In this document: one piece after another, positions 1-10,067 of the stretch
Position numbering within the stretch: position 1 is the first letter of the stretch
Layout: each line of letters begins with the position of its first letter
Assembly: GCF_013782625.1 (NCBI RefSeq)
Contig: NZ_CP056199.1
Coordinates: forward strand, 2,870,588-2,934,587
DNA: 64,000 bases
Source of the DNA: Enterobacter sp. RHBSTW-00994
Lineage (GTDB): Bacteria; Pseudomonadota; Gammaproteobacteria; Enterobacterales; Enterobacteriaceae
Reading direction: 5' to 3'
Program-made: the position numbers and the translations under genes
The notes under the pieces: generated by a model
Told to the model about the DNA's origin: nothing
The model's database searches: none
The model's input: only the letters and a program-made list of their open reading frames with translations

Positions 1-123
1 CCCCTCTTCGAGGGACTCAATCTTTTTAAGGTATTCGAGATGCTCAATACGCTGCAGGGCAGATAACTGGTACAGCGTCACACTATTACCGTTTCGCTCA
101 AGCGTGTCGGTTTTAAGGAACAT
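1..123 (-). CDS. G: Minor tail protein G (N-terminal part, cut by window edge)
   Basis: An ATG at 121-123 opens a minus-strand frame running off the left edge; about 41 residues are visible. The start MFLKTDTLERNG and the segment LSALQRIEHLEYLKK closely match the N-terminus of lambda gpG, the tail assembly chaperone that binds the tape measure protein; in lambda a ribosomal slip at its end makes gpG-T. It lies 36 bp downstream of the gpV stop, its lambda position. The slippery site is outside the window and cannot be checked. Confidence 0.85.
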   Translation of the reverse strand, partial: MFLKTDTLERNGNSVTLYQLSALQRIEHLEYLKKIESLEEG

Positions 124-159
124 AGATAACTCCAGGAAACGGGGCCAGAGCCCCGGTGA

Positions 160-897
160 TCAGGAAACCGTCACTTCGCAGATCGCCACAAAGTTACCGT
201 CGTTGGTCATGACAATAACTTCTGCGGTCCCTGCATCCACCCCGGTGATGGTCAGGGTTGTACCGGCTGCCACAACGGTCGCTTTTGACGGGTCTGACGT
301 GGCAACCCGGAACGAAGTATCCGACGCGCTTGCAGGCAGCACCGAAACCACCAGTTCAGTGGTCGAACCCGTCGCCACGACTGCAGTCGTTTTATCGAGC
401 GTGATCCCCGTTACCCCAATAACCGGGGAAGAACTGTCTTCTGCGAGAGAAGGTTTGCCGTTATTGGTGATTTTTACGGTCCGGGTCATGACCTCCTTTG
501 CCGTCACAGTTTTGCCAAGGCTGCTGAGCCAGCCTCTGAACACATCAACAGTGCCATTCGGATACTTAATTTTGTATCCCCGGACGGTTCCTTCATCGAA
601 CCAGACAACCAGCTCCTGCTGGCCGCTTTCACCGGGCTTCCAGGCAAGAGTAAAGCTGGTTTCACCGGCTGATTTCTGCCCCTGTGCCGTTGAGGTCCAG
701 TCGGCATTAATATCATCGATGTATGTGTCATCCTCGGACTCAGCCGTCAGTTCGCCAGGCTGCAAATCTTTAATTTTTGCCAGGCGAAGCCAGTCAACAT
801 CAGAAACCGGATTGGTATAGGGATCGCCCGTTCCGTTATACACCCAGAGTGTGGTTCCGGCCCCTTTGGTCGGGGCCAGCGGGTTTGGTGTGGTCAT
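160..897 (-). CDS. V: Major tail tube protein V
   Basis: The 245-residue product has the length of lambda gpV (246). Its N-terminal two thirds ([39 protein letters not shown]) match the tail-tube domain that polymerises into hexameric rings around the tape measure. The last 85 or so residues look like an Ig-like (Big_2 type) domain, as in lambda, exposed on the tail surface and dispensable for assembly there; this part is clearly diverged from lambda. The gene sits 7 bp downstream of U and is expressed from the late operon. Confidence 0.95.
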   Translation of the reverse strand: MTTPNPLAPTKGAGTTLWVYNGTGDPYTNPVSDVDWLRLAKIKDLQPGELTAESEDDTYIDDINADWTSTAQGQKSAGETSFTLAWKPGESGQQELVVWFDEGTVRGYKIKYPNGTVDVFRGWLSSLGKTVTAKEVMTRTVKITNNGKPSLAEDSSSPVIGVTGITLDKTTAVVATGSTTELVVSVLPASASDTSFRVATSDPSKATVVAAGTTLTITGVDAGTAEVIVMTNDGNFVAICEVTVS

Positions 898-904
898 AAC
901 GTCC

Positions 905-1303
905 TCACATTTCGTATGTAATGGTATATTTCAGATCGGCAGAGCTCCAAAGACCGAGATCCTCATCGCGCTGGTAGTCAAACCCCTGCTGCACCATGTT
1001 GGTAAGGAGCTGCGCAAGTTCCGGAATATTCCCCAGAACCGGATAAATGCGAGACTCCATCCATGCATCCAGTTCAGAATCAGGAACCTGTGCCGGAAGA
1101 AAGACTTCAATATGCAGCGAGGCCTGCCAGGTATCCGCATCCAGCTCATCCCCGGTGTATTCCGCATCTGTCAGATAGACGGCAATGACAGGGAAATCGC
1201 CGTCCTCCAGCACAGCTGGCCGCCCGTCAAAATAAATAACTTCACTACCAATAACGCCTTCCAGCGCATCAATAATGGTCTGTCGGATATCACTGTGTTT
1301 CAT
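905..1303 (-). CDS. U: Minor tail protein U (tail terminator)
   Basis: 132 residues, against 131 for lambda gpU. The C-terminal half ([36 protein letters not shown]) is nearly identical to lambda. gpU caps the tail tube when it reaches its final length and forms part of the surface that joins the head. Its ATG overlaps the end of Z by 4 bp (ATGA), which suggests translational coupling. Confidence 0.95.
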   Translation of the reverse strand: MKHSDIRQTIIDALEGVIGSEVIYFDGRPAVLEDGDFPVIAVYLTDAEYTGDELDADTWQASLHIEVFLPAQVPDSELDAWMESRIYPVLGNIPELAQLLTNMVQQGFDYQRDEDLGLWSSADLKYTITYEM

Positions 1304-1854
1304 CGTGTCAGAATTAACCTGAGTTGGTTATTAAGGGATGCCCGAAGTTCTTTGGGCATGTCTGTTTCCATGAGCTTCGGTAGCTCATCTTTGAAAGCAG
1401 TAGTTAAAGGAGCGGCAAGTGGAATACTGACGACTTCGATCGGATAACGTGGTTTGGCTGTTCGGCGCATAACATGCCAGCGCCCATTTTTCAGTTGCTG
1501 GATGAATCCACCAGGGAAGCGAAACGGGCCGATCCTCAGTACGCTGTTAGCCCCTTTCTTGTCGCGTTTTCTGCGGGACAAACGTAGACTGGCGGTCCCA
1601 AGTTTAATGGCGGGAAGGTTGCCACGGTTTACCCGAATAAGTGCCCGTGGCTTGCTTGCCGTCGCCCGTCTTATCCTGGCCCGCTGCTTGATCAGCTTTC
1701 GTGGTACGCGGGTATCTTTTGACACCACGGCCACACTGCGGCTGACCGCCCGGCTTGCCACTCGGTTAACAGCCTGTGCAGATGCCCTCGGAACAGCCGT
1801 TTTACTGATGCTACTGAGATTTTCGATCGCCTGCTCAAGACCTTTAATGGGCAT
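1300..1854 (-). CDS. Z: Minor tail protein Z (tail completion)
   Basis: 184 residues, slightly shorter than lambda gpZ (192). Matching segments are MPIKGLEQAIENLSSISKTA at the start and FIQQLKNGRWHVMRR near residue 120; the central part is rich in arginine and lysine, as in lambda. gpZ is needed late in tail maturation so that tails can join heads, probably at the tail end that binds the connector. It lies 9 bp downstream of FII in the late operon. Confidence 0.93.
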   Translation of the reverse strand: MPIKGLEQAIENLSSISKTAVPRASAQAVNRVASRAVSRSVAVVSKDTRVPRKLIKQRARIRRATASKPRALIRVNRGNLPAIKLGTASLRLSRRKRDKKGANSVLRIGPFRFPGGFIQQLKNGRWHVMRRTAKPRYPIEVVSIPLAAPLTTAFKDELPKLMETDMPKELRASLNNQLRLILTR

Positions 1855-1863
1855 AAAGACTCC

Positions 1864-2217
1864 TTAGCGGCGACGAGTTGTGGGTGGAGGAGAGCCATTA
1901 CCCAGCCAGATGTAACAGGATCCACAATCATCCGGGCCAATACGGTCAACCCAGAATAACCGACCATTAATCATCAGCGAATCCTGTCGCTTTAGCTGGC
2001 TGACAGTGGCTGTTTTGACAAACAGAGACGGACTGGTTCCTTCCACCCGGACCCCTGTCCCGGCGTAGCCTATATTTTCAGGATCATCGAATACACCGTT
2101 CAGCACCACCCCCGACAATACGCCAGATGTCACCTTTGCCTCAGCCCCCATTACGCCGCGAATGGCATCATCAGCATTTGCCATCGCTTCATCAAAGAGG
2201 TTATCGAAATCAGCCAT
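1864..2217 (-). CDS. FII: Head-tail joining protein FII
   Basis: 117 residues, exactly the lambda gpFII length, with conserved segments MADFDNLFDEAMANADD, GVFDDPENIGYAGTGVRVEG and WVDRIGPDDCG. gpFII is added last to the filled head on the connector and provides the surface to which the tail binds. It follows FI with an 11 bp gap. Confidence 0.95.
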   Translation of the reverse strand: MADFDNLFDEAMANADDAIRGVMGAEAKVTSGVLSGVVLNGVFDDPENIGYAGTGVRVEGTSPSLFVKTATVSQLKRQDSLMINGRLFWVDRIGPDDCGSCYIWLGNGSPPPTTRRR

Positions 2218-2228
2218 TCGGCCCCCTG

Positions 2229-2645
2229 TCAGACTTTGCGGGCCAGGCCTTTATCGTCCAGCTCGTCTGCATCCTGTTCAGATACACGGATAATCGCACC
2301 TGGCTCGACAATGGATACCGGTTCATTCCGTGTGGCATGCAACGCGTCAATATGCAGAGTGACCAGCGTTTCTACGGAGACCAGATCAATATTCGTGGCG
2401 GTTTTTCGGGTAAGACCTGCCGGTGGATGCTCGATGTCATTGCCGCTATCTTCACCGGAAGGGATGGCAGAAGAAATCAGATTGCCATCGACACCGTTAA
2501 TCGACCCGGTGCTTTCATCCAGCTCCTCTTCAAGTTCAGCAATACGCATTGCAAGCTCCTGAATAGTGCCGCTGGTGCTGACTTCACGATTTAGCTTCTC
2601 ACCAAGCTCGTTAAGACGAGCAATAAGCTTTTCTTTCTCTGTCAT
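2229..2645 (-). CDS. FI: DNA packaging protein FI
   Basis: The ATG at 2643-2645 gives 138 residues beginning MTEKEKLIARLNELGEKLNR, which aligns with lambda gpFI (132 residues). An in-frame upstream start would add five residues with no counterpart in lambda. gpFI helps terminase find the procapsid and stimulates packaging. The N-terminal half is a coiled coil with acidic runs (ELEEELDES), and the C-terminal part (LHIDALHATRNEPVS) is conserved. It lies between E and FII as in lambda. Confidence 0.9.
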   Translation of the reverse strand: MTEKEKLIARLNELGEKLNREVSTSGTIQELAMRIAELEEELDESTGSINGVDGNLISSAIPSGEDSGNDIEHPPAGLTRKTATNIDLVSVETLVTLHIDALHATRNEPVSIVEPGAIIRVSEQDADELDDKGLARKV

Positions 2646-2690
2646 GGGAATACTCCACAAATGTGGCCCGAATGGGCCACTGGATTGAAA

Positions 2691-3716
2691 TTAAGCCAGC
2701 TTGACGGACACGAACGCGTCAGGATCAGCCAGGAGCATCAGAGGGGCTGACTGAATCATGGTGAACTCGCGTGCCGGATCACCCGTTTGCACCCAGTTTT
2801 TTGGGTAGCGCGGCGCAGCATTAATACCTTCGCGCTGGGCATCTGCATCAAGGATGCAACCATAGGTACGCAGCCCACGCGCCTGGGTGTTCCCCAGCAC
2901 CATCGTCAGGTCAGGCAGATAGTTCTTTTTGATGTCGTTTTCGATGTACTGACCGGAATACACCACAATGGCCACATCGCCATACATACCCTTGTAGGAA
3001 ACGGCCATGCCAAGGTCTTTCAGGGCGGTTTCAAGCTCTGAATTAGAGCCACGACGCGTATCCAGTTTCTCCTTTACCGCCTTGAAGGAACGGAACAACG
3101 CCCAGCCTTTCGGATCGAGCACGATAATATTGACCACACCGCTGGCATTCAGCGCATACGCTTCAATGTCATCGGTCGGGTCATACGTTTCTTTGTCGCG
3201 GGCGGTCCATGCGGCCGCACCAGCCTGGATGATGTTGTTACCGGCGCTGCGCCCCATATCAACTTCAACCGGCTCAAACGCTTCCCCGGTCATGGTGTAT
3301 TTCCCGCCAAGTACCGCCGCAACAGCCTGTTTCTCTTCAACCTGTGCAATCGCCAGCTCTTCATCCTTCATATTCTGGAGGATAATTCGACGGCGGCGAT
3401 AGACCGGATCAGCGAGATTCTGTGGGTCCTCGTCCGGCAGACGACGAAGGGTCATCAGTGGGTTAACTTCATGTTTAGGCTTCACATAACCGGGGGTGAA
3501 TTCAGATGTGCTGCCGCCACGGGAGCGGATCACTTTGCCAGAGACAATCGGCGAGACATACAGCGCCATGTTGACCATGCCAGGAATTTGCGACAGATAG
3601 ACCTTCTCTGTAGTGAAGGGATAACTTTCGCGGAAGAAGATACGCAGGAAGAGCGGGTCAAATTTAAATTTCTTCTCATTGACCGCGATCAGCTCGGCAG
3701 TAGTGTAAACGGACAT
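2691..3716 (-). CDS. E: Major capsid protein E
   Basis: 341 residues, exactly the lambda gpE length, with a clear match throughout (for example YTTAELIAVNEKKFKFDPLF, FTPGYVKPKHEVNP, YPKNWVQTGDPAREF). This is the HK97-fold shell protein, assembled on the scaffold and expanded during packaging, then stabilised by gpD. It lies downstream of D, separated by a stem-loop with a U tract. Confidence 0.97.
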   Translation of the reverse strand: MSVYTTAELIAVNEKKFKFDPLFLRIFFRESYPFTTEKVYLSQIPGMVNMALYVSPIVSGKVIRSRGGSTSEFTPGYVKPKHEVNPLMTLRRLPDEDPQNLADPVYRRRRIILQNMKDEELAIAQVEEKQAVAAVLGGKYTMTGEAFEPVEVDMGRSAGNNIIQAGAAAWTARDKETYDPTDDIEAYALNASGVVNIIVLDPKGWALFRSFKAVKEKLDTRRGSNSELETALKDLGMAVSYKGMYGDVAIVVYSGQYIENDIKKNYLPDLTMVLGNTQARGLRTYGCILDADAQREGINAAPRYPKNWVQTGDPAREFTMIQSAPLMLLADPDAFVSVKLA

Positions 3717-3730
3717 AGATTTTTTCCCGT

Positions 3731-3755
3731 AAAAAAAGCCGCATATGCGGCTTTT
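3731..3755 (-). terminator. Stem-loop with U tract between D and E
   Basis: The palindrome AAAAGCCGCATATGCGGC (arms completed by TTTT) is followed on the minus strand by seven T residues. It looks like an intrinsic terminator inside the morphogenetic operon, so E expression probably relies on Q-type antitermination or partial readthrough, or the hairpin protects the upstream D message. Confidence 0.6.
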
Positions 3756-3781
3756 ATGGATGATGGTTGTAAAAATGTGGG

Positions 3782-4114
3782 TTAAACGATGCTGATGGCC
3801 GTACCGGAAAATGCGTTACGCTTGATATTTTCGCCAGTGACGCCAGATGGCCAGAGCACATCTTCAATACGGAAAGAGCCAGATTTATAAAATGTCAGCT
3901 CTGTGCTGTTCTGGTCTGCGGTTACAGCAAGAATGCCCATTGCTTCGCCAGCATGAGCACCATCCCAGACGGTCAGCTTACCTGAGGTGGCATCCAGCAT
4001 GAGTGGCGTCATTGCTGGCGTAGATGCCGTCAGTTCGCCCGGCCCATACGCGGTATGAGCCGGATCGCTGTTGCCGAGCGGCTGGTTATGTGTGAAAACT
4101 TCATTAATTGCCAT
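3782..4114 (-). CDS. D: Capsid decoration protein D
   Basis: 110 residues, the lambda gpD length. Segments [45 protein letters not shown] and [10 protein letters not shown] match gpD, the trimeric cement protein that binds expanded capsids and is needed to hold a full-length genome. It starts 9 bp after the C/Nu3 stop. Confidence 0.96.
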   Translation of the reverse strand: MAINEVFTHNQPLGNSDPAHTAYGPGELTASTPAMTPLMLDATSGKLTVWDGAHAGEAMGILAVTADQNSTELTFYKSGSFRIEDVLWPSGVTGENIKRNAFSGTAISIV

Positions 4115-4123
4115 GATAGCCTC

Positions 4124-4522
4124 TTAAACGGGGGTGTTTAATAAATCGTTAACAGCATCTGTGGATGCGCCGCCTGCTGAGAGTGCGTCTGGTGCTGATT
4201 CCATCAGGCGATCCAGCGCCGTGTCGGTACGAGCCAGGGCATTTTGAGGTGCGGCGGCAAGAATGCGCTGTGCGCACTCAACCGTCATACCCGGCGTTTC
4301 CGCCAGTGCACGTGCCTGTGATTCTCGCCCTTTTGCCTCTTCGCAGTTCAGGATCCCCATGATGCGGTTATTCTCTGCGGCTACTGCTGCAGAGACCTGA
4401 GCACTGACATCTACAGAGGCCGCAACGGCAATGGTTGTCGTGTCAACAGTTGTGACCTGTTCAGTCGGTGCAGTAGTAGCCGCAGGCTTAGTGGTAACTG
4501 CGGATGAAGAAGGTGATGGCAT
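4124..4522 (-). CDS. nu3: Scaffold protein Nu3, nested in-frame in C
   Basis: An internal ATG at 4520-4522, in frame with C, is preceded on the minus strand by TGGAGGAATT, a strong ribosome binding site five bases from the start. The product would be 132 residues (MPSPSSSAVTTKP to DAVNDLLNTPV), the same C-terminal portion that lambda produces as gpNu3. Scaffold directs assembly of gpE and is degraded by gpC. Independent initiation is inferred from the site and from lambda. Confidence 0.85.
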   Translation of the reverse strand: MPSPSSSAVTTKPAATTAPTEQVTTVDTTTIAVAASVDVSAQVSAAVAAENNRIMGILNCEEAKGRESQARALAETPGMTVECAQRILAAAPQNALARTDTALDRLMESAPDALSAGGASTDAVNDLLNTPV

Positions 4523-5452
4523 AATTCCTCCAAAGGTTATTTTTTTGCGTCTGTCGAGTGCTTCGCGCATCACGCTGAGCGCATCGGTATTGTTAACAAG
4601 TTCATCTGCCAGTCCGTTATCCACTGACTCCTGACCGGAAAATACTGCCGCTTCAGTGTCCAGCACAGTCTGTACGGACAAGCCGGTATAAGCGGAAACC
4701 TTTTCGGCAAACATCTGACGCGTGGCATCGATACGCGTCTGGAAATCAGCACGCACATCTTTAGGGAGCTTTTCGTAAGGGTTGCCGTCGACCTTGTGAT
4801 CGCCGCTGTAAATCAGCGTGACCTCAACGCCGTTAGTTTTGAGAGCTGCACCATAGTTACTGTGTGCCATCATGACCCCGATGGAGCCGGTTCTGGCCGT
4901 TTGTGTGACCAGCTGTCGCGATGCAGAGCTGGCAATAAGCTGCCCAGCACTGCAGTTCATGTCATTTGCCAGCGCCCAGATGGGTTTGATATCGCGCATA
5001 CGGGCAATAATGTCGGCGCAGTCAAACGCCCCGGATACCATTCCCCCCGGCGTATCCATATCCAGCAGAATACCGTCTACGCCGGGGTCACTCATTGCCT
5101 GCTGCAGGCGAGCAATAATTCCGTTGTAACCTGTCATGCCGGAGTAAGGCTGCAGGGACCGGGTTTTACTGACCAGCGTGCCGGAAACCGGCAAAACCGC
5201 GATACCGTTTGTCACCAGATAGCTGCGTGATGGCCGGGGATCCATGTCCTCATCATCGTCGAACAGTGCCAGCGGTTCATCAATCTGTTCTGCACCAAGC
5301 GTGACACCAGAAACAGAATCAGTCAGCCGGGTGATCCCCAGCTGACCTGCCAGCGCGCAAAAGAAAACCCGCGCGTAGGCGGGTTCGAGCATTAGCGGCT
5401 CATTAAAAGCCATGCTGGCTATATGCGGGAGATTACGCAGCTCGTGTGCCAT
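4124..5452 (-). CDS. C: Capsid maturation protease C (S49 family)
   Basis: The ATG at 5450-5452 gives 442 residues starting [19 protein letters not shown], matching lambda gpC (439); a longer in-frame extension has no counterpart in lambda. It is a SppA/S49-type serine protease that cleaves scaffold and portal during procapsid maturation. The probable catalytic serine is in NCSAGQL and the lysine in SGDHKVDGNPY. The start overlaps the end of the portal gene by 20 bp. The C-terminal 132 residues are also made separately as scaffold (see Nu3). Confidence 0.95.
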   Translation of the reverse strand: MAHELRNLPHIASMAFNEPLMLEPAYARVFFCALAGQLGITRLTDSVSGVTLGAEQIDEPLALFDDDEDMDPRPSRSYLVTNGIAVLPVSGTLVSKTRSLQPYSGMTGYNGIIARLQQAMSDPGVDGILLDMDTPGGMVSGAFDCADIIARMRDIKPIWALANDMNCSAGQLIASSASRQLVTQTARTGSIGVMMAHSNYGAALKTNGVEVTLIYSGDHKVDGNPYEKLPKDVRADFQTRIDATRQMFAEKVSAYTGLSVQTVLDTEAAVFSGQESVDNGLADELVNNTDALSVMREALDRRKKITFGGIMPSPSSSAVTTKPAATTAPTEQVTTVDTTTIAVAASVDVSAQVSAAVAAENNRIMGILNCEEAKGRESQARALAETPGMTVECAQRILAAAPQNALARTDTALDRLMESAPDALSAGGASTDAVNDLLNTPV

Positions 5453-7025
5453 TTTCCTCCTCCTCATTTGATTTTTTGAGTCCTGATTCGAATGCCGCCG
5501 CCGCCCATGCTGGCGGCGTAAGTCCTGCGGCCCGACGCTCCATCGTTTCGCGCACCTGCTGGGCAAAAATCTCCTGGTAGTCTTCGCCACGTTTGGCACA
5601 TTCTTTCTCGTAGGTGCTCAGCCCGGCCTCGATCAGCATGACGGCTTCCTGCACTTCCTTCAGCCCGTCAATCGCCATACGCCCCGATCCGATCCAGTCA
5701 CAATTTCCCCATGCACTTCTCGCCTCCTGAAAACTGAAGCGGGCTTTAGAGGGAAGTGCCACCACCCTGCGGACAATGGCTTCCTCCAGCCAGCAAAGAA
5801 ACATCTGGCAGGACTGTCGGGCAGCCACAAACTTGCGCCGCCCCATGAAGAACGCCCAGGATTCATTGGCGCTGGCGCGCGCCGTGGAATAACTCATTTG
5901 TGAGTAATTCCGCGAAAGCTGCTCATACGAGACACCCAGCCCGGCGGCAATGTACCGCAGCAGTGACTGCTCAAACGTCGAGTAGCCGTTATCAGTATCC
6001 TGTGCCGACTGCAGGTTAAGGGAGTCACCCGGCATCAGGTGAGGAACCTTTGAACCGCCAAGGCGAACCGGAGCTGCCGTGTAATACGACGCCATTTCCC
6101 CCAGCCACCCATTCATTTTGCTTTCCTGTTCCTTACTGCCGGAGCCGAGAATAAAGTCCATCGCTGTCTGAGTGTCCAGTTCACTTTCGATGGTCGCCGC
6201 ATACATTGCCTTCACTATTGCGCTCTGCAGTTGCGTATTTTGCAGGGTATCGAGCATTTTCATCTGCTCCATTACACTGTAAAAAACGTTAGCACCACGG
6301 GTCTGCCCATCTTCCAGTGGTTCGAACACATGAATAAATGAAGGACGTCCACCGGGTAGCTCCCGTGGGATATAGGTCCATTTCTGCGCCATCCAGCCCG
6401 GATAACCATCCTCACTGACGTAGTAACCCAGAGCTGCGCCACTGTCATTTATCCTGACGCCGGCACGACAATTACGGGAATCTCCCGCATTATTCGGGTT
6501 ACTGACGCGCTTCGGACTGACCATTTTGAATTGCGTGCGGAAAAGTCGCGTGGAGCTGCTGTCCCATGTCGGCTGGACACATAATTCCCCGTTAAACGCG
6601 TGCATGGCCACACCTTCACGGATCATCATGGTGAACGTGCGCTTACGCTCGGCATCGATACAGCAACAGTCGTCTTCAGCAAACTCTTTCCAGGCCGCTT
6701 CTACTTCCCGTGAGAATGCCCTGGCTTCCTCCTCACCAATCCCCAGAAATCGCCAACTGGGGCGATGGCTCAACCGGAAAAAGGATCCCACAATGTGGTC
6801 CTGGTGAAGCTGAACCGCATTCGCTGCATAACCGTTATTTCTGACCAAATCATCAGCGCGGGCATTACCACGCGAAAAATTAGGCAAAAGCGCGGCATCC
6901 GCACTTTCACTCGGCGGATTCCAGGCGCGTAACTGGCCGCCAAAACCTCCGCCACCGCCGTGATACCCTGCGTATTCCCGCAGAGAGGTTCTGCCATCCG
7001 GCCCCACTAAAGCTGGTGATTTCAT
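5433..7025 (-). CDS. B: Portal protein B
   Basis: 530 residues, close to lambda gpB (533) and highly similar throughout ([58 protein letters not shown]). The dodecameric portal forms the DNA entry channel, nucleates procapsid assembly and is trimmed by gpC. Its ATG overlaps the stop of W (ATGA), and its 3' end overlaps the C start. Confidence 0.97.
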   Translation of the reverse strand: MKSPALVGPDGRTSLREYAGYHGGGGGFGGQLRAWNPPSESADAALLPNFSRGNARADDLVRNNGYAANAVQLHQDHIVGSFFRLSHRPSWRFLGIGEEEARAFSREVEAAWKEFAEDDCCCIDAERKRTFTMMIREGVAMHAFNGELCVQPTWDSSSTRLFRTQFKMVSPKRVSNPNNAGDSRNCRAGVRINDSGAALGYYVSEDGYPGWMAQKWTYIPRELPGGRPSFIHVFEPLEDGQTRGANVFYSVMEQMKMLDTLQNTQLQSAIVKAMYAATIESELDTQTAMDFILGSGSKEQESKMNGWLGEMASYYTAAPVRLGGSKVPHLMPGDSLNLQSAQDTDNGYSTFEQSLLRYIAAGLGVSYEQLSRNYSQMSYSTARASANESWAFFMGRRKFVAARQSCQMFLCWLEEAIVRRVVALPSKARFSFQEARSAWGNCDWIGSGRMAIDGLKEVQEAVMLIEAGLSTYEKECAKRGEDYQEIFAQQVRETMERRAAGLTPPAWAAAAFESGLKKSNEEEENGTRAA

Positions 7026-7228
7026 ACGTAAAATCCTGCCGGTCCACGGCGATGTGAAGTGGAACCAACCTGAGATTCCAGGTCAGCAATGTATTTTTTA
7101 AGATCGATGACAGAAGTGGTCGTAAACTCCACCCTTCGACCGTCCTTCTGCACCGTCGTGACCCGCTTTCCCATCATAAGTTCATGTAATGCAGCGCGTG
7201 CGGCATCCAGATCAGCCTGTGTCGCCAT
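7022..7228 (-). CDS. W: Head-tail joining protein W
   Basis: 68 residues, exactly the lambda gpW length, with the same start ([20 protein letters not shown]) and the conserved [11 protein letters not shown]. gpW binds the portal after packaging, closes the DNA channel and provides the site for gpFII. It lies 2 bp after A and overlaps B by 4 bp. Confidence 0.96.
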   Translation of the reverse strand: MATQADLDAARAALHELMMGKRVTTVQKDGRRVEFTTTSVIDLKKYIADLESQVGSTSHRRGPAGFYV

Positions 7229-7230
7229 TA

Positions 7231-9150
7231 TTATTCTCCGGCTAATGCCCTGGCATAATCCGCCAGAGTTTTGTTAGGTTTACGGCTGGTTTCTTCCTCC
7301 AGCAGGCTTGCCAGAAGAGAATCGAGGTTAAGCTGCCAGCGCGATACACTGATCCGCAGCGCCGCCAGCGCATAAACAAAGCAGTCCAGCGCCTCATTTC
7401 GCCTTTTTTTACTGTCCCAGAGGATTTTCTTCTTACCGTCAACCCACTTCTCCACCTGTTCTTCGGCTGTCAACTGCTGCGCCTCGGCCAAATCGTATAT
7501 TTCAGGGTTGTTTGGGAAATGCACAGCACCCGCCAGGGGTTCATCCTCTTCTGGAATGAGCGTGAATCGGTTATATATTTGTTCTTTAGCGGTATCCGTA
7601 CCCACTTCAGTAAGATACACACCGTTTTTGTTACGTTTTCGCGGCATACTCGCAACGGGCTTACCGTAAACCGATGCCCCTTTTACCGGGATAAGGCGAA
7701 ACAGCCCATGTTTTTTCGAACGGTTGTACACAATGGTCGGATCGATACCACCAATATCCCAGCAGATACGCGAGATCGACATTTCGACCCCGTTCTGTCG
7801 GGTGTACATCCTGTTTATGGCCTCATCCACCCTGATGAGTGTGGACTCATCGTCATGACGCCCCATGATGATCTGCCTGTCAATAAGCCAGCTTTCTTCA
7901 CCCGGTCCCCATCCCCATACGCGCATCTCATAACGATCAAGCTGGGAGTCTATGCCGGCAGTCAGGTAGGCCACCCGATCAGGTACAGCCGCTCCAAAAT
8001 GCTCCTTTCGCTCGGACATAACGTCCGCATCAGGACGCTCACCAATTTTCGGTTCCCATGTTTCACCCAGCGTGGTGTTTACGAAGGTTTTACGCTTCCC
8101 TGTATCGCCTTTCGTTTTGATCCAGTCCTTGACGATTTGCACCCAGGTTGTGAACGGGCTATAGGCGGTCCAGACATGAAAAGTGACACTGTCTGGCGGA
8201 TCTATCTCGTTACCGGAAGAAGAAAACCAGCTCAGCCCATCCCTGGTCCATATCCCCGTTTCGTCACAGATGTACCTTGCATCTGTGAAATCAAGTTCCT
8301 GCTGCCTGATAACGCAGGCGTTGCGTTCGCAGAGATAAAATACGCTGGAAGGTTCACCTGGCGTCCATTTAAAGCCGAATGGCGTCTCTTTATCGCCAAA
8401 TTTAAGGTGCTGCTCTTCACCACAGTGCGGACAGCAAACATGAAATCGCATAAAGTGCTGTGATTCGCTGGCTGCACGCTCGATCTGGCAGGTTCCCCTG
8501 ACCTTTGGAGTGGAGCCGCGTATTGATTTAGGCCAGACTGACCCTTCTATGCGCTTGTCGCCAAGAAAAGTAGGTGAACCTTCCTTCTCAATATCTTCAT
8601 CAAAGGCAGAAAGTTCGTCGTAACCCGCCACATCCACAGATTTTTCACGATAGTTTTTTGCGGCCTTACCGCCCAGACACCAGAACCCTCGCCCGTTTGA
8701 AAACCGCTTAAGGCTGAGAGTATTATCCCGGTGCTTTTTCCCATACCAGGGGGCAAGCGCCAGAAGGGAAGGAATATCGCGAATCGTCGGTTCGACGTGG
8801 GATTTCATGAAGTTTTCTGCGTCACCGTCGGTGGGCAACCAGATAAGGGAATTTCGCTGCTTATGCTGAATAAAATAGGCATACACACCGAGCAACATTT
8901 TCGAATAACCGACACGGGCAGATTTAACGACATTAACTTCACGGATATAGTCATTCCCCATCGCATTCATGATTGCGCGTTGAAACGGCAAAGTTTCCCA
9001 GCGCCCTTCCTGATAAGAAGACTCTTTCGGGAGATAATAGTTATCGTCTGCCCATTCAACCGCTGTCTGCGGTTCTGGGCGGAACAGAGAACGAAGTCCC
9101 GCACGCGTCGAATGCTGCAGCCCCTTAACCTGACTGTTCGATGTATTCAC
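7231..9150 (-). CDS. A: Terminase large subunit A
   Basis: 639 residues versus 641 in lambda, with near-identical blocks along the length. The packaging ATPase motif is visible as KSARVGYSK near residue 77, followed by [12 protein letters not shown] zinc-like CPHCGEE...CERNAC cluster lies near residues 235-275. The nuclease domain begins around [20 protein letters not shown]. This subunit nicks cosN, separates the strands and drives ATP-dependent translocation of DNA into the procapsid. Its start overlaps the end of Nu1 by 26 bp. Confidence 0.97.
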   Translation of the reverse strand: MNTSNSQVKGLQHSTRAGLRSLFRPEPQTAVEWADDNYYLPKESSYQEGRWETLPFQRAIMNAMGNDYIREVNVVKSARVGYSKMLLGVYAYFIQHKQRNSLIWLPTDGDAENFMKSHVEPTIRDIPSLLALAPWYGKKHRDNTLSLKRFSNGRGFWCLGGKAAKNYREKSVDVAGYDELSAFDEDIEKEGSPTFLGDKRIEGSVWPKSIRGSTPKVRGTCQIERAASESQHFMRFHVCCPHCGEEQHLKFGDKETPFGFKWTPGEPSSVFYLCERNACVIRQQELDFTDARYICDETGIWTRDGLSWFSSSGNEIDPPDSVTFHVWTAYSPFTTWVQIVKDWIKTKGDTGKRKTFVNTTLGETWEPKIGERPDADVMSERKEHFGAAVPDRVAYLTAGIDSQLDRYEMRVWGWGPGEESWLIDRQIIMGRHDDESTLIRVDEAINRMYTRQNGVEMSISRICWDIGGIDPTIVYNRSKKHGLFRLIPVKGASVYGKPVASMPRKRNKNGVYLTEVGTDTAKEQIYNRFTLIPEEDEPLAGAVHFPNNPEIYDLAEAQQLTAEEQVEKWVDGKKKILWDSKKRRNEALDCFVYALAALRISVSRWQLNLDSLLASLLEEETSRKPNKTLADYARALAGE

Positions 9151-9670
9151 TCAGCAACCCCGGTATCATGTCATCCAGCGCAGCTGCTTTGTTCATTGCC
9201 TTAATGATGTCCTTCTTAAGGAAATCAATATGTCGGTTCTCCAGCTCCGGGAAGCGCCGCTGAACCGACAGAGGTACTCCATCGAGGATACTGGCAATTT
9301 CTCCGGCTATCCGCGACAGCACGAACGTGCAGAATGCGGTCTCCACCACTTCAGCAGACTCTTTTGCATTTTTGAGTTCCTGAGCGTCAGCCTGTGCTCG
9401 GGTAAGCCGATGCCGCTCATATTCAATCGTACCAGGCTGAAGATCAGACTCTGATGTAATGCGCAGGTCTTCGACCTCCTTCCGTAATTTTTCATTCTCT
9501 ATCGCTGCGTCCCGCGCTGAATACCATTCAATAGTGGCAGCAGAATCATAGAGAACCTCATTCCCCTTGCCGCCGCCTCGTGCGACAGGCATTCCCTGAT
9601 CCTGCCAGTTCTGAATCGTGCGGACGCTGACTCCAAAAATCTCAGAAAGACGTTTTTTATTCACCTCCAT
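9125..9670 (-). CDS. nu1: Terminase small subunit Nu1
   Basis: The ATG at 9668-9670 gives 181 residues, exactly the lambda length, starting MEVNKKRLSEIFGVS; an upstream in-frame start adds 15 residues lacking in lambda. The N-terminal winged helix (VSVRTIQNWQDQGMPV) binds the R sites of cosB, and the C-terminal half, almost identical to lambda, contacts the large subunit. It lies immediately downstream of a recognisable cosB with matching R sites. Confidence 0.96.
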   Translation of the reverse strand: MEVNKKRLSEIFGVSVRTIQNWQDQGMPVARGGGKGNEVLYDSAATIEWYSARDAAIENEKLRKEVEDLRITSESDLQPGTIEYERHRLTRAQADAQELKNAKESAEVVETAFCTFVLSRIAGEIASILDGVPLSVQRRFPELENRHIDFLKKDIIKAMNKAAALDDMIPGLLSEYIEQSG

Positions 9671-9691
9671 ACTCACTCCAGGTGCAAAACA

Positions 9692-9890
9692 GAGAAAGGA
9701 AACGATCAACGGCAAATTACTGTTTTTCAGGCGGATCCATTTCCTTTCTTTTTATAGAATGTTACCAATAAAAACAAATAGTTAACAAGAAGAAGAACGG
9801 AAACGGCAAACACCAGAAAAACTTCATAAATAGCGAGAATCTGCGCGGACGCCGCCCCGTAGCAGGTCGGATCGCCGGAAAGGACCCAAC
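9692..9890 (-). other. cos site: cosQ, cosN and cosB
   Basis: Read on the minus strand, TGGGTCCTTTCCGGCGATCC (about 9870-9889) matches lambda cosQ, and CTACGGGGCGGCGTCCGCG matches the cosN region; by alignment the 12-base overhang would be 9846-9857 (GGGCGGCGTCCG). Downstream are three candidate gpNu1 sites resembling lambda: R3 CCGTTTCCGTTCTTCTTC near 9790-9807, R2 AAAAGAAAGGAAATGG near 9738-9755 and R1 GATCGTTTCCTTTCTC at 9692-9707. An AT-rich stretch between R3 and R2 (9757-9787) occupies the place of the lambda IHF site. This is the packaging start and end. Confidence 0.9.
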
Positions 9891-9909
9891 AAGTGATAAT
9901 GACTATCAT

Positions 9910-10067
9910 TTACAATCACTCAAGCCCTCCCTTTACATTTGGACGTCCAAACGTCCATTTTTGCAAATCCCGTATATCTCATATCCTCACCAGGGTGATA
10001 TTGATGTCTTCACCCGCTTATGGGGATAACCATTATCAAGCCCACCATCAGGTGAGCTTTGTAATGA
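9910..10067. other. Gene-free stretch right of cos
   Basis: No convincing coding frame. A short hairpin GGACGTCCAAACGTCC at about 9951-9966 is followed on the plus strand by ATTTTTG, a weak terminator-like signal. The rest shows no clear structure. Confidence 0.35.

Noticed and set aside
104..820. 238-codon plus-strand frame opposite gpV
   Set aside because: It is the antisense shadow of the tail tube gene. gpV matches lambda residue for residue over long blocks, and the plus-strand frame has no binding site or known similarity.
7519..8463. 314-codon plus-strand frame opposite terminase A
   Set aside because: Antisense frame of a highly conserved gene; no ribosome site and no protein-like pattern.
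9951..9970. Terminator at the hairpin GGACGTCCAAACGTCC
   Set aside because: Short arms and a weak U tract; no gene upstream on the plus strand that would need it.
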